Shown here: piece by piece, positions 25,544-34,619 of the stretch | How the letters are laid out: each line of letters starts with the position of its first letter | How positions within the stretch are numbered: position 1 is the stretch's first letter | Source of the DNA: Pseudomonas gingeri | GTDB taxonomy: Bacteria; Pseudomonadota; Gammaproteobacteria; Pseudomonadales; Pseudomonadaceae | Direction: 5' to 3' | Assembly (NCBI RefSeq): GCF_013386165.1 | Contig: NZ_JACAOS010000016.1 | Location: forward strand, 434,001-498,000 | DNA length: 64,000 nucleotides | Translations under genes and position numbers: made by a program | The notes under the pieces: model-generated | Databases searched by the model: none | What the model saw: the letters and a program-made list of their open reading frames with translations, nothing else | What the model was told of the DNA's origin: nothing

Positions 25544-26455
25544 ATGATTAAACAACGCACCCTGAAAAATATTATCCGTGCTACAGGTGTCGGCCTGCAC
25601 TCCGGTGAGAAGGTCTACCTGACCCTCAAGCCAGCGCCTGTGGACACCGGTATCGTGTTTTGTCGTGCCGACCTCGACCCTGTGGTGCAGATCCCTGCTC
25701 GCGCGGAAAATGTTGGCGAAACCACGATGTCGACCACGTTGGTCAACGGTGACGTCAAGGTGGACACGGTTGAGCACTTGCTCTCGGCCATGGCCGGCCT
25801 GGGCATCGATAACGCCTACGTCGAGCTCTCCGCGTCCGAAGTCCCGATCATGGATGGTAGCGCTGGACCCTTCGTATTCCTGATTCAATCTGCCGGCCTG
25901 GAAGAACAGGACGCAGCCAAGAAGTTCATCCGCATCCTGCGTGAAGTCACAGTGGAAGACGGCGACAAGCGCGCCACTTTCGTGCCTTTCGAAGGTTTCA
26001 AGGTGAGCTTTGAGATCGATTTCGATCACCCGGTGTTCCGTGACCGCATCCAGAGTGCCAGCGTGGATTTTTCCAGTACTTCGTTCGTAAAAGAAGTCAG
26101 CCGCGCCCGGACCTTTGGTTTCATGAGTGATATCGAGTACCTGCGCAAGCACAACCTCGCACTCGGCGGTAGCGTGGAAAACGCCATCGTGGTCGATTCG
26201 GACGGTGTACTGAACGAAGACGGCCTTCGTTACGAAGACGAATTCGTCAAACACAAGATCCTCGACGCTATTGGTGATCTCTACCTGCTGGGCAATAGCC
26301 TGATTGGTGAGTTCAAAGGCTTCAAGTCCGGTCACGCCCTGAACAACCAGCTTCTGCGTAAGCTCATCGAGCAGAAAGATGCCTGGGAAGTGGTGACCTT
26401 CGAAGACGCCAGCACCGCGCCGATCTCTTACATGCGTCCCGTTGCGGCCGTGTAA
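25544..26455 (+). CDS. lpxC: UDP-3-O-acyl-N-acetylglucosamine deacetylase
   Basis: LpxC carries out the committed step of lipid A synthesis, a zinc-dependent deacetylation. The 303-residue product has the zinc ligands in TVEHLLSAMAGLGIDNAYVE and KHKILDAIGDLYLLG (His and Asp), the catalytic Glu in SEVPIMDGSAGPF, and the C-terminal GFKSGHALNNQLLRKL with the catalytic His. A 112-base gap after ftsZ could carry its own promoter. The C terminus is rich in small residues, in line with regulated proteolysis of LpxC in other bacteria. Confidence 0.97.
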   Translation: MIKQRTLKNIIRATGVGLHSGEKVYLTLKPAPVDTGIVFCRADLDPVVQIPARAENVGETTMSTTLVNGDVKVDTVEHLLSAMAGLGIDNAYVELSASEVPIMDGSAGPFVFLIQSAGLEEQDAAKKFIRILREVTVEDGDKRATFVPFEGFKVSFEIDFDHPVFRDRIQSASVDFSSTSFVKEVSRARTFGFMSDIEYLRKHNLALGGSVENAIVVDSDGVLNEDGLRYEDEFVKHKILDAIGDLYLLGNSLIGEFKGFKSGHALNNQLLRKLIEQKDAWEVVTFEDASTAPISYMRPVAAV

Positions 26456-26480
26456 CGACTCTCTCCTTTTGTTGTATTTG

Positions 26481-26507
26481 AAAGCCGCCCTCGGGCGGCT
26501 TTTTTTA
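26481..26507 (+). terminator. Intrinsic terminator after lpxC
   Basis: The stem AGCCGCCC / GGGCGGCT around TC is followed by seven T residues, 25 bases after the lpxC stop. It marks the end of the dcw cluster. Confidence 0.93.
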
Positions 26508-26571
26508 TCGCGGCGTTTTTATGCCAGGGTAAGCGCCGGTTTGCCGACAGGTTGCGGTGAGACGCCGATAT

Positions 26572-26638
26572 TGTGGGAGCCGGCTTGCTGGCGATAGGGC
26601 ACGCGAGGACGCCATCGCCAGCAAGCCGGCTCCTACAG
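26572..26638. repeat. REPIN-like REP doublet (class 2)
   Basis: TGTGGGAGCCGGCTTGCTGG at 26572 faces its near reverse complement CCAGCAAGCCGGCTCCTACA ending at 26638, with about 20 bases of spacer. The core GCCGGCTTGCTGGCGAT differs from the class-1 doublets, so it belongs to a different REP subfamily. Its right end contains the stop codon of the diguanylate cyclase gene on the minus strand. Confidence 0.88.
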
Positions 26639-28087
26639 GGCGGTGTGCACTTGGGTCTTGGTATGCACGACTTGGTCGCGGCCATTGTCCTTGGCCTGGT
26701 ACAGCGCCTGGTCGGCTTCACGCAGCAGTTGCTCCACCGTGCCTTCTGCGGGCGGGGAGAGGGTGCTGGCACCGATGCTGACGGTGATCGCCAGGCGGTC
26801 GCCCTTGAAAGGTGCCTGTGCGGTCATGGCCGTCCTGATCTTCTGCGCGAGGACCCATGCACCTTGTGCGTCGGTCTCCGGCAACACCACGGCAAACTCT
26901 TCGCCGCCATAACGTGCCGCCATGTCGCCTGGGCGCCGGATGCTGGCGTCAATCACCTGGGCCAACTGTCGCAGGGCCTGATCACCGACCGGATGACCAT
27001 GGCGGTCGTTGAAGGCCTTGAAGTGATCGGCATCGATCATCAGCAGTGACAGCGGCTTGCCGGAGCGCTGCGCCCGCGCCCACTCCTGTGCCAGGACCTG
27101 GTCCAGCGCCCGGCGATTGGCCAAGCCGGTCAACGAGTCGGTGGCGGCCAGTTGCGCCAGTTCCTGCTCGGCCCGTTGCCGCAGGCGCAGCTCCCGCGCC
27201 AACAGCCAAGTGAGCCAGAGCAGGCCGAGGCAGAGCACGCCGGTGGCCAGACCGATCAGGCGCGTGATGCGTTTCCAGGCGCCATAGACGTCGTCCGCGG
27301 ACTGCGACACCACTACGATCAGGGGCAGTGTCCCCACCTGGGAAAAGGTATAGAGCCGTTCGCGGCCATCGATCCCGGAGGTCGAGGTGAAGCTGCCGTT
27401 GCCTTGTTTCAGGATCCGGATGAAGTTGGGGTAGTTGCTGAAGTCCTTGCCGATCAGTTCGCTGGGCAGTGGCGTTTGCCGGGACAGCAGGGTGCCGTCG
27501 GTGCTGACCAGGCTGATGGAGCCGCCTTTGCCGACACTCAGGTTCATGAACAGCTCGTCGAAGTAGTCCAGGCGCATCCCGGCGGCGGCCACGCCAAGAA
27601 ATTCGCCTTCGGCGGAAGTCACCCGGCGGCTGAAACTGATCAGCCAGGGGTAAGGGGCCCGGCGGGACCTGAACGGGTGGCTGATCATCAGGCTCGGGTC
27701 TGGATCGCTCTCGTGGGACTGGAAATACTCGCGATCGGCAAAGTTTTCGGTCCTCGGGATGAGCGACTGAGAGTCGGCGAGCACATTGCCCAGTCGGTCC
27801 AGCAACAGGATGTTGCCCTGGTGCGAGGTGCTTGCGGAACGATCGAAGAACGCGAGGTGCCGGACTTCGACGGGCACCGCGAGCAGGTCCTGGCGTTGCG
27901 AGGCCTGGATCAGTCCCTGTAGCGCCAGGTCGTAGAGCTCGATGTTACGCAATACATCGGCGTCGATCAGTTGCACGATATTGCTTGCCGAGCGCGCGGC
28001 GGCTTCGGTGGCGCTGCCGCGCTCACGGATCAGCAGGAAGATCACGATGGCAAGAATGGCGACCACCGTCATCCCGCTGACCAGCAT
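26633..28087 (-). CDS. Membrane-anchored diguanylate cyclase (sensor + GGDEF)
   Basis: The predicted enzyme makes cyclic di-GMP from two GTP. The 484-residue product has an N-terminal helix (VVAILAIVIFLLI), a periplasmic double-Cache-like sensor (about 30-275), a second helix at about 280-305 (LATGVLCLGLLWLTWLLA) and a GGDEF domain from LAATDSLTGLANRRAL. The signature is GGEEF (RYGGEEFAVVLPET), compatible with activity; I see no RxxD inhibitory site just before it. The start is uncertain: no clear ribosome site precedes the ATG at 28087, and in-frame codons upstream read STKPQILLM, so translation may begin slightly earlier at a non-ATG codon. The TAG stop lies in REPIN sequence. Confidence 0.88.
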   Translation of the reverse strand: MLVSGMTVVAILAIVIFLLIRERGSATEAAARSASNIVQLIDADVLRNIELYDLALQGLIQASQRQDLLAVPVEVRHLAFFDRSASTSHQGNILLLDRLGNVLADSQSLIPRTENFADREYFQSHESDPDPSLMISHPFRSRRAPYPWLISFSRRVTSAEGEFLGVAAAGMRLDYFDELFMNLSVGKGGSISLVSTDGTLLSRQTPLPSELIGKDFSNYPNFIRILKQGNGSFTSTSGIDGRERLYTFSQVGTLPLIVVVSQSADDVYGAWKRITRLIGLATGVLCLGLLWLTWLLARELRLRQRAEQELAQLAATDSLTGLANRRALDQVLAQEWARAQRSGKPLSLLMIDADHFKAFNDRHGHPVGDQALRQLAQVIDASIRRPGDMAARYGGEEFAVVLPETDAQGAWVLAQKIRTAMTAQAPFKGDRLAITVSIGASTLSPPAEGTVEQLLREADQALYQAKDNGRDQVVHTKTQVHTAL

Positions 28088-28268
28088 CAGCAGGATTTGC
28101 GGCTTGGTGGACTTGGCCAGGGGGTGAGAAATGGCTGCACACTCGATTGCATGGATTTATTGGCGCATGTATACGGTCCACGCAAGAAAAAGGCCAGTCT
28201 CAAGCGACGGGCAAACATTCAATCAAGGTCTTGATGGGTGGGAAAAGGCGCGGGTGGGGGTAATGACC

Positions 28269-28285
28269 GTTACCAATCCGGTAAC
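28269..28285. repeat. Inverted repeat GTTACC-N5-GGTAAC
   Basis: A perfect 6+6 palindrome with a 5-base spacer lies between the end of the sensor-kinase gene and the start of the diguanylate cyclase gene. It is operator-like in size; no T-run follows, so it is not a typical terminator. Confidence 0.5.
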
Positions 28286-28299
28286 AGTGGCCCCACAGT

Positions 28300-29664
28300 T
28301 CAGGCCGGCAGATAGATCCCGAAGGTATTGATCCCTTGCGCGCTGCGCACGAACACATCGCCGCCATGCATCAGTGCGATGGCCTTGACGATTGCCAGCC
28401 CCAGTCCATGGTTGGCGCCACTGTTGCTGCGCGAGGCGTCGACCCGGTAAAAACGTTCGAACAGCCGCGGAAGGTGTTCGGCGGCAATGGCGTCGCCAGG
28501 GTTGGACACGGCAATCGCCACCTGCTCGCCCTGGCGTTCGATGCGCACCATGATCGCCTGCCCCGGCGCGGTGTGCTGCACCGCATTGCTCAGCAGGTTG
28601 ATCAGTGCGCGGCGCAGGTGGGCGATTTCGATGCAGACCTGGGCATCACCGCTGACCCGCACCTGGACCTGGGCGTCTTCGAGGATGAAATCCAGGTAGT
28701 CCAGGGTGGTCGCGACCTCACCGGCCAGCGATGTGCTGATCAGCTTGGTGGCCTTGCTGCCCTGGTCGGCACTGGCCAGGAACAGCATGTCGTTGATGAT
28801 CGAACGCAGGCGTTCGAGCTCTTCGAGGTTCGATTGCAGGACCTCGAAATAATGCTCGGCCGAGCGACCGCGGGTCAAAGCCACCTGGGTCTGGCCGATC
28901 AGGTTGGTCAGCGGCGAACGCAATTCATGGGCGACGTCGGCGTTGAACGACTCCAGGCGCGAGTAGGCATGCTCGACGCGTTCCAGGGTCGAGTTGAAGG
29001 AGTTGACGAACTGACTCAGCTCCGGTGGCAGCGGTGATAACTGCAGGCGTCCGGAGAGCCTTGGCGGGGCCAGTTTCTGCGCCTCCTCGGAGAGCTTGAT
29101 CAGGGGTTTCAGGCCGATCCGCGTCACCCAGTAACCCAGGGCGGAGGCCAGGGCGATGCCGATGATGGCCAGGCCGATAAGGGCGATCAGCAGGTGATGC
29201 TGGGTCTGTCGGAAGGTTTCCGTGTCGATGGCAATCAGAAATTGCAGCGGCGGCCGCGGTCCCTTGGCCGGCAGGGCATTGGCCAGCACCTTGAACGGGT
29301 AGGCGTGCCCCGGCAAGCGCAGGTCGCGCATGCCTTGCGGGCCTTCGGCGAAGGCGCGGATCAGGGCGTCGGGGGCGCCGTATTCGTAGTGGGCGTCGCC
29401 GCTGACCACCCAGAAACGAATGCGCTTGTCCTCTTCGCCCAACTGCTTGAGCTTGGCGCTGACCTTGGCCCAATGGTCCAGGGTGCTGTCGCGGTTGAGC
29501 GAGGACGACAGGACGCTGTAGCGTGCCTCCAGTTCGGCTTCCGGCAGCAGGCCGAGGCCTTCGCCTACCTGCTGGTAAAGGGCCCAGCCGATCAACAGGA
29601 ATACCAGCAGCGCCACGCCGCTGAACAGGCCGCTCAGGCGCAGGGCGATGCTGTTAGTGGGCAC
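28300..29664 (-). CDS. Sensor histidine kinase, CopS/heavy-metal-sensor-like
   Basis: This 454-residue two-component kinase has a helix at about 8-30, a periplasmic loop of some 130 residues and a second helix at about 160-185 (LLIALIGLAIIGIALAS). A HAMP segment follows, then an H-box with phospho-acceptor His (FNADVAHELRSPLTNLIG), an N-box (RRALINLLSNAVQHT) and G-boxes (FERFYRVDASR; GLGLAIVKAI). The GTG at 29664 lies inside the end of the response-regulator gene (11-base overlap) and starts the conserved MPTNSIALRLSGLF. The architecture resembles heavy-metal sensor kinases, but the signal is unknown; it probably controls the adjoining RND pump. Confidence 0.9.
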   Translation of the reverse strand: MPTNSIALRLSGLFSGVALLVFLLIGWALYQQVGEGLGLLPEAELEARYSVLSSSLNRDSTLDHWAKVSAKLKQLGEEDKRIRFWVVSGDAHYEYGAPDALIRAFAEGPQGMRDLRLPGHAYPFKVLANALPAKGPRPPLQFLIAIDTETFRQTQHHLLIALIGLAIIGIALASALGYWVTRIGLKPLIKLSEEAQKLAPPRLSGRLQLSPLPPELSQFVNSFNSTLERVEHAYSRLESFNADVAHELRSPLTNLIGQTQVALTRGRSAEHYFEVLQSNLEELERLRSIINDMLFLASADQGSKATKLISTSLAGEVATTLDYLDFILEDAQVQVRVSGDAQVCIEIAHLRRALINLLSNAVQHTAPGQAIMVRIERQGEQVAIAVSNPGDAIAAEHLPRLFERFYRVDASRSNSGANHGLGLAIVKAIALMHGGDVFVRSAQGINTFGIYLPA

Positions 29665-30334
29665 CGCGGCTCTCCAGCACGTAACCCATGCCGCGAATGG
29701 TGTGCAGTAGTTTCTGTTCGAAGGGGCCGTCGAGTTTGGCTCGCAGGCGCTTGATCGCCACTTCGACGACGTTCGCGTCGCTGTCGAAATTGATGTCCCA
29801 GACCATCTCGGCAATCGAGGTCTTGGAGAGGATCTCGCCCTGGCGCCGGGCCAGCACGCTGAGCAACGAGAACTCCTTGGCGGTCAGGTCCAGGCGCACG
29901 CCGGCGCGGCTCGCCTTGCGGCTGATCAGGTCGACCCAGAGGTCGGCGACACTGATCTGTACCGGCTCGTGGCCGCCGCCGCTGCGTCGGGTCAGGGCTT
30001 GCAGGCGGGCCACCAGTTCGAGGAAGGAAAAAGGTTTGCCGAGGTAATCGTCGGCGCCCTCGCGCAGGCCGCGAATCCGGTCTTCGACGCGCTCGCGGGC
30101 GGTGAGCATGATCACCGGCGTCTGCTTGCGTGCGCGCAGCGCCTTGAGCACGCCGAAGCCATCCAGCTCCGGCAGCATCACATCGAGGATGATCACCGCA
30201 TAGTCGCTTTCCAGCGCCAGGTGCAGGCCGCCGACGCCATCCCGGGCCAGGTCCACGGTGTAGCCCTGCTCGGTCAGGCCGCGGTGCAGGTAGTCGGCGG
30301 TTTTTTCTTCGTCTTCGATAATCAGGACACGCAT
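29654..30334 (-). CDS. OmpR/CopR-family response regulator
   Basis: The 226-residue product has a receiver domain (MRVLIIEDEEKTADYL; phospho-acceptor Asp in AVIILDVMLPELDGFG; Lys in DDYLGKPF) and a C-terminal winged helix (LTAKEFSLLSVLARRQGEIL; NVVEVAIKRLRAKLD). I chose the ATG at 30334, which has GAGG seven bases upstream and the usual start MRVLIIEDE; an in-frame TTG 12 bases earlier would overlap the RND stop. It is the third gene of the operon MFP-RND-regulator-kinase, so the regulator probably autoregulates its own pump operon. Confidence 0.92.
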   Translation of the reverse strand: MRVLIIEDEEKTADYLHRGLTEQGYTVDLARDGVGGLHLALESDYAVIILDVMLPELDGFGVLKALRARKQTPVIMLTARERVEDRIRGLREGADDYLGKPFSFLELVARLQALTRRSGGGHEPVQISVADLWVDLISRKASRAGVRLDLTAKEFSLLSVLARRQGEILSKTSIAEMVWDINFDSDANVVEVAIKRLRAKLDGPFEQKLLHTIRGMGYVLESRGAH

Positions 30335-30342
30335 GGGCCGCC

Positions 30343-33300
30343 TCAAAGAGTGATCGCCGGCGCTGGCGCCGGTGTCGGCCGATGGAAGAGCCGCTCAAGC
30401 CACAAGTATATGACGGGGGTGGTAAATAGCGTCAGTGCTTGACTCACCAGCAGGCCACCGACCACGGCGATCCCCAGGGGTTGGCGCAACTCGGCACCGG
30501 TGCCGTGGCCGAGCATCAGCGGCAGGGCGCCGAGCAGGGCGGCCAGGGTGGTCATGATGATCGGTCGGAACCGGGTGATACAGGCCTTGTAGATCGCTTC
30601 CTCCGGGGACAGCCCGCCACGCTGGGCCTCAAGGGCGAAGTCGATCATCAGGATGCCGTTCTTCTTCACGATGCCGATCAGCAGCACCAGGCCGATCAGC
30701 GCCATGATCGAGAAGTCCTGGCCCAGCAGCCAGAGCATGATCAGCGCACCGAGGCCGGCGGATGGCAGGGTCGAGATGATCGTCAGCGGGTGCACGAAAC
30801 TTTCGTAGAGCACCCCGAGGATGATGTACACCGCCACCAGCGCCGCGAGGATCAGCCATGGCTGGCTGGCCAGGGAACTCTGGAAGGCCTGGGCCGCGCC
30901 CTGGAAGTAACCGTTCACCGAAGCCGGCATGCCGATCTCGTTCTTCGCCTGGTTGAGCAGCAGCACCGCGTCACCCAGGGCCACGCCGGGGGCCAGGTTG
31001 AATGACAGGTTGGCGGCCGGGAACATGCCGTCATGGCTGATGGACAACGGGCCGCTGGTGGGGACGTCGAAACGCGCCAGGGCCGAGAGCGGGACCATCT
31101 CGCCGGTGAGGGGTGAGCGCAGGTAGAAGTAGTTCAGGCTCTCGGCCTTGCCACGCTGGGCGGCATCCAGTTCGAGGATCACGTTGTACTGGTTGATCTC
31201 GGTCTGGTACTCGTTGATCTGTCGTTGGCCGAAGGCGTCGTAGAGGGCCTCGTCGACGTCACTGGTGGTCAGGCCGAAACGCGCGGCGGCGCTGCGGTCG
31301 ATGTTGATATGGGTGATGCTGCCGCCCAGTTGCAGATCGTTGGACAGGTCACGAAACGCCGGGATAGTCCGCAGTTTTTCCGTCAGGCGCTGGGTCCAGG
31401 TGTTGAGGGTATCGCCGTCATTGCTCTTGAGCACGTACTGGTACTGGGCCCGGCTCGGGCCGGAACTGAGGTTGATGTCCTGGCCGGCGCGCAGGTAAAG
31501 CACGATGCCGGGAATTTTCATCAGTTGCGGGCGAATCCGGTCGATGAACGCGCTGGCCGAGACATCCCGCTGGTCCTGGGGCTTGAGGGCGATCCAGAAA
31601 CGGCCGTTGGCGATGGTTTGGTTGCTGCCGGAAACGCCCACAGAATGGGAGAACGCCTGCACGGCCGGGTCGGCCGCGACGATCTCGGCCAGGGCCTTGT
31701 GCTTGGCCACCATATCGGCGAAGGATACGTCGGCGGCAGCCTCGGTGGTGCCGAGGACAAAGCCGGTGTCCTGGATCGGGAAGAAGCCCTTGGGAATGAA
31801 CACGTAGCCGGCGATGGCCAGGCAGAGGGTCACGCAGAACAGCCCGAACATGGTTTTCTGGTGCGCCAGGGCACGACGCAGGTTTCGCTCATAGACCGCC
31901 AGCAGGCGTTCGCCGAAACCCGGTTTGGCGTTTTCGTGATGCACGGGCGCGCGCATGAACAAGGCGGCCAGGGTCGGTGCCAGGGTCAGCGAAACCACCA
32001 CCGAAATCAGGATGGTCGAGGTGGCCGTCAGGGCGAATTCCTTGAACAACCGGCCGACCACGCCGCCCATGAACAGCAGCGGAATAAAGGCGGCAATCAG
32101 CGAGAAGCTGATGGAAACCACGGTAAAACCGATTTCCCCGGCCCCCTTGATCGCCGCTTCGCGCATGCCGTCGCCGGCCTCGAGATGGCGGTGGATGTTT
32201 TCCACCACGACAATCGCGTCGTCCACCACAAAACCCACGGCGATGACGATCGCCACCAGGGTCAGGTTGTTCAGGCTGAAGCCCATCACGTACATCAGGG
32301 CAAAGCTGGCCACCAGGGACACGCCGAGCACCGAGGAGACGATCAGGGTCGCCGACAACTGGCGCAGGAACAGCGCCATCACCGCCACCACCAGCAGGAT
32401 GGCGATCAGCAGGGTCATTTCCACTTCATGCAGCGAGGCGCGGATGGTCTGGGTCCGGTCGATCAGCACCTTGACCTGCACCGAGGCCGGGAGCATGGCT
32501 TCCAGTCCCGGCAGGGCGGCCTGGATACGGTCCACGGTCTCGACGATGTTGGCCCCCGGCTGACGGGAAATCACCAGGTTGACCCCCGGTTCGTCACCGG
32601 ACCAGGCCTGCACGTAGGCGTCCTCGGAGCCACGGATGACCCGGGCGACATCCTTGAGCTGGACCGGCGCGCCATCCTTGTAGGAAACGATCAACTGGTC
32701 GTATTCCTCGGGCTGGAACAACTGGTCGTTGGTCGACAGGGTGGAGATGCTCGACTTGCCGTACAGCGCGCCCTTGGCCAGGTTGAGGCTGGTTTGCTGG
32801 ATCGCCTGGCGCACGTCCGCCAGGGTCAGGCCGATGGCCGCCAGCTTGTCCGCCGAGGCCTGGACCCGGATGGCCGGGCGCTGCTGGCCGGTGATGTTGA
32901 TCTGGCCGACGCCATCGATCTGGCTGAGCTGGCGGGCCAACAGGGTTTCGGCGTAGTCACTGAGTTCGGTGCCGGGCATCTGGCTGGAGCTGACACTGAG
33001 GATCAGCACCGGACTATCGGCCGGGTTGACTTTGCGCCAGGTCGGCAGGGTCGGCATGTCCTTGGGCAGCTTGCCCGAGGCGGTGTTGATCGCCGCCTGG
33101 ACTTCCTGGGCGGCGGTGTCGATGCTTTTGCTGAGGGTGAACTGCAACGTCAGGGTGGTGGTGCCCAGGGCGCTGCTGGAGGTCATCTGGGTCATGCCGG
33201 GGATGGCGCTGAATTGCACCTCCAACGGCGTGGCGACCGAAGACGCCATGGTTTGCGGGCTGGCGCCGGGGAGCTGGGCGGACACCTGGATGGTCGGGAA

Positions 33301-33438
33301 CTCGGCTTCCGGCAGCGGCGCCAGGGGCAGGCGCGGGAAGGCGATCAAACCGAGCAGCACCAGGGCGAAGGTCAGCAGGATGGTCGCGACCGGATGGTCA
33401 ATGCACCAGGCCGAAACGCCGCGACTTTCCTTGATCAT
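30343..33438 (-). CDS. RND efflux pump inner-membrane transporter (HAE1, MdtB/MuxB-like)
   Basis: This 1031-residue proton-driven transporter has twelve predicted membrane helices and two large periplasmic loops in the usual RND pattern. The N terminus is CIDHPVATILLTFALVLLG, and the helix-4 proton-relay aspartates are present in AVGFVVDDAIVVVENIHRH. The conserved GIVKKNGILMIDFALEAQ of the second half is also visible. Sequence style (FPRLPLAPLPEAEFPTIQV; PGASPQTMASSVATPLE) is nearer to the MdtB/MdtC and MuxB/MuxC pumps than to metal CusA pumps. ATG overlaps the stop of the membrane-fusion gene by 4 bases. No outer-membrane factor gene is adjacent, so it must borrow one encoded elsewhere. Confidence 0.93.
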   Translation of the reverse strand: MIKESRGVSAWCIDHPVATILLTFALVLLGLIAFPRLPLAPLPEAEFPTIQVSAQLPGASPQTMASSVATPLEVQFSAIPGMTQMTSSSALGTTTLTLQFTLSKSIDTAAQEVQAAINTASGKLPKDMPTLPTWRKVNPADSPVLILSVSSSQMPGTELSDYAETLLARQLSQIDGVGQINITGQQRPAIRVQASADKLAAIGLTLADVRQAIQQTSLNLAKGALYGKSSISTLSTNDQLFQPEEYDQLIVSYKDGAPVQLKDVARVIRGSEDAYVQAWSGDEPGVNLVISRQPGANIVETVDRIQAALPGLEAMLPASVQVKVLIDRTQTIRASLHEVEMTLLIAILLVVAVMALFLRQLSATLIVSSVLGVSLVASFALMYVMGFSLNNLTLVAIVIAVGFVVDDAIVVVENIHRHLEAGDGMREAAIKGAGEIGFTVVSISFSLIAAFIPLLFMGGVVGRLFKEFALTATSTILISVVVSLTLAPTLAALFMRAPVHHENAKPGFGERLLAVYERNLRRALAHQKTMFGLFCVTLCLAIAGYVFIPKGFFPIQDTGFVLGTTEAAADVSFADMVAKHKALAEIVAADPAVQAFSHSVGVSGSNQTIANGRFWIALKPQDQRDVSASAFIDRIRPQLMKIPGIVLYLRAGQDINLSSGPSRAQYQYVLKSNDGDTLNTWTQRLTEKLRTIPAFRDLSNDLQLGGSITHINIDRSAAARFGLTTSDVDEALYDAFGQRQINEYQTEINQYNVILELDAAQRGKAESLNYFYLRSPLTGEMVPLSALARFDVPTSGPLSISHDGMFPAANLSFNLAPGVALGDAVLLLNQAKNEIGMPASVNGYFQGAAQAFQSSLASQPWLILAALVAVYIILGVLYESFVHPLTIISTLPSAGLGALIMLWLLGQDFSIMALIGLVLLIGIVKKNGILMIDFALEAQRGGLSPEEAIYKACITRFRPIIMTTLAALLGALPLMLGHGTGAELRQPLGIAVVGGLLVSQALTLFTTPVIYLWLERLFHRPTPAPAPAITL

Positions 33439-34598
33439 GGCTTGGACTCCACGGCGGCCTGGCGATCAGCCATTTTCGGCTGGCCCTGCACTTCGATCCG
33501 CGAGGTCGGCTTGAGTCGCGACTGGCCGTCGCTGACCAGCACATCGCCGGCCTGTACACCGGTGATGATGTTCAGGTCGCTGTCCTGGTAGGCCATCTGC
33601 ACCGGCACCACTTCCACGCCGCTGCCTTTGACCCGGTAGACGAAGTAGTTGTCCAGGCCGCGCTGGACTACCACGGGCGGCACCACCAGGGCACCGCGTT
33701 CGAGGGTGGTCTGGATCTTGATGTTCACCAGTTGGCCCGGCCAGAGTTTCTGGCCCTTGTTGCTGAATTCGGCCTTGGCCTTGATGGTCCCGGTGCCCGC
33801 CGCGACCTGGTTGTCGATCAGCGTCAGGTGACCTTCGCCGAGCAGCATGCCGCTATGTCCGTCGTCTCCGAGGAAGGCCCTGACCGGCGCCGACGGAGTG
33901 GTGTTGAGCAAGCCTTGCAGCGTTGGCAGCATTTGCTGGGGCAGGGAGAACTCCACGGCGATCGGGTCGATCTGGGTCACCGAGAACAGGCCCTGGGCAT
34001 CGCTCATGCGCAGGAAGTTACCTTCGTCCACGGCACGAATACCGACTCGGCCGGTGACCGGTGAATGGATCTGGGTATAAGACAGTTGCACCTGCGCTGC
34101 GGCAATCGCCGCCTGGTTGCCTTGCGCGGTGGCCTTCAACTGATTGACCAGGGCCTGTTGCTGGTCATAGGTCTGCTTGGAAATGCCATCGTCAACGGTC
34201 AGCAACTTGTAGCGCTTGAGATCGACTTCCGCCACCTGCAACTGCGCCTGGCTTTGCGCCAGCTGGGCCTTGGCCTGCGCCAGGCTGGCCTGGATCGAAC
34301 GGTCGTCGAGGGTCGCCAGCAGGTCGCCTTCCTTGACCAGTTGGCCCTCCTTGACCAGCAGCTTGGTGAGGATGCCGTCGATCTGCGGGCGGATCACCAC
34401 GCTGTGCAACGACAGCACCGAACCGATACCGCTGACATAGCGTGGTACGTCCTGCTGGATCACGTTGACCACCGTAACCGGCACGGCGGGATTGGCGCTG
34501 GGCTTGGCCTTGGACGGTCGGGTCAGCGTCCAGGTCGCGGCAGCGGCCACGATGACCACCAGGCCAAGGATCAACGCGGTTTTCTTCGGGATACGCAT
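33435..34598 (-). CDS. RND efflux periplasmic adaptor (membrane fusion protein)
   Basis: The 387-residue adaptor links the RND pump to an outer-membrane channel. It has an N-terminal membrane anchor (TALILGLVVIVAAAATWTL), a lipoyl/barrel-sandwich half (VIRPQIDGILTKLLVKEGQ) and an alpha-hairpin rich in Ala and Gln (QAKAQLAQSQAQLQVAEVDL). The second lipoyl half (SPVTGRVGIRAVDEGNFL) and a beta-barrel (RGALVVPPVVVQRG) follow. It is the first gene of the operon with RND, regulator and kinase. The ATG at 34598 was chosen for the basic start MRIPKK; an in-frame TTG 21 bases upstream is possible, and neither has a strong ribosome site. Confidence 0.91.
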   Translation of the reverse strand: MRIPKKTALILGLVVIVAAAATWTLTRPSKAKPSANPAVPVTVVNVIQQDVPRYVSGIGSVLSLHSVVIRPQIDGILTKLLVKEGQLVKEGDLLATLDDRSIQASLAQAKAQLAQSQAQLQVAEVDLKRYKLLTVDDGISKQTYDQQQALVNQLKATAQGNQAAIAAAQVQLSYTQIHSPVTGRVGIRAVDEGNFLRMSDAQGLFSVTQIDPIAVEFSLPQQMLPTLQGLLNTTPSAPVRAFLGDDGHSGMLLGEGHLTLIDNQVAAGTGTIKAKAEFSNKGQKLWPGQLVNIKIQTTLERGALVVPPVVVQRGLDNYFVYRVKGSGVEVVPVQMAYQDSDLNIITGVQAGDVLVSDGQSRLKPTSRIEVQGQPKMADRQAAVESKP

Positions 34599-34619
34599 GC
34601 TGTCAGGACGCCGGAACAA

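Noticed and set aside
26521..26640. tRNA or attachment site after lpxC
   Set aside because: No cloverleaf or direct repeats were found; the symmetry is explained by the REPIN.
31225..33591. 788-codon plus-strand frame opposite the RND and adaptor genes
   Set aside because: Its Gly/Gln/His-rich composition is the usual antisense shadow of a GC-rich gene; the minus-strand frame has full RND motifs.
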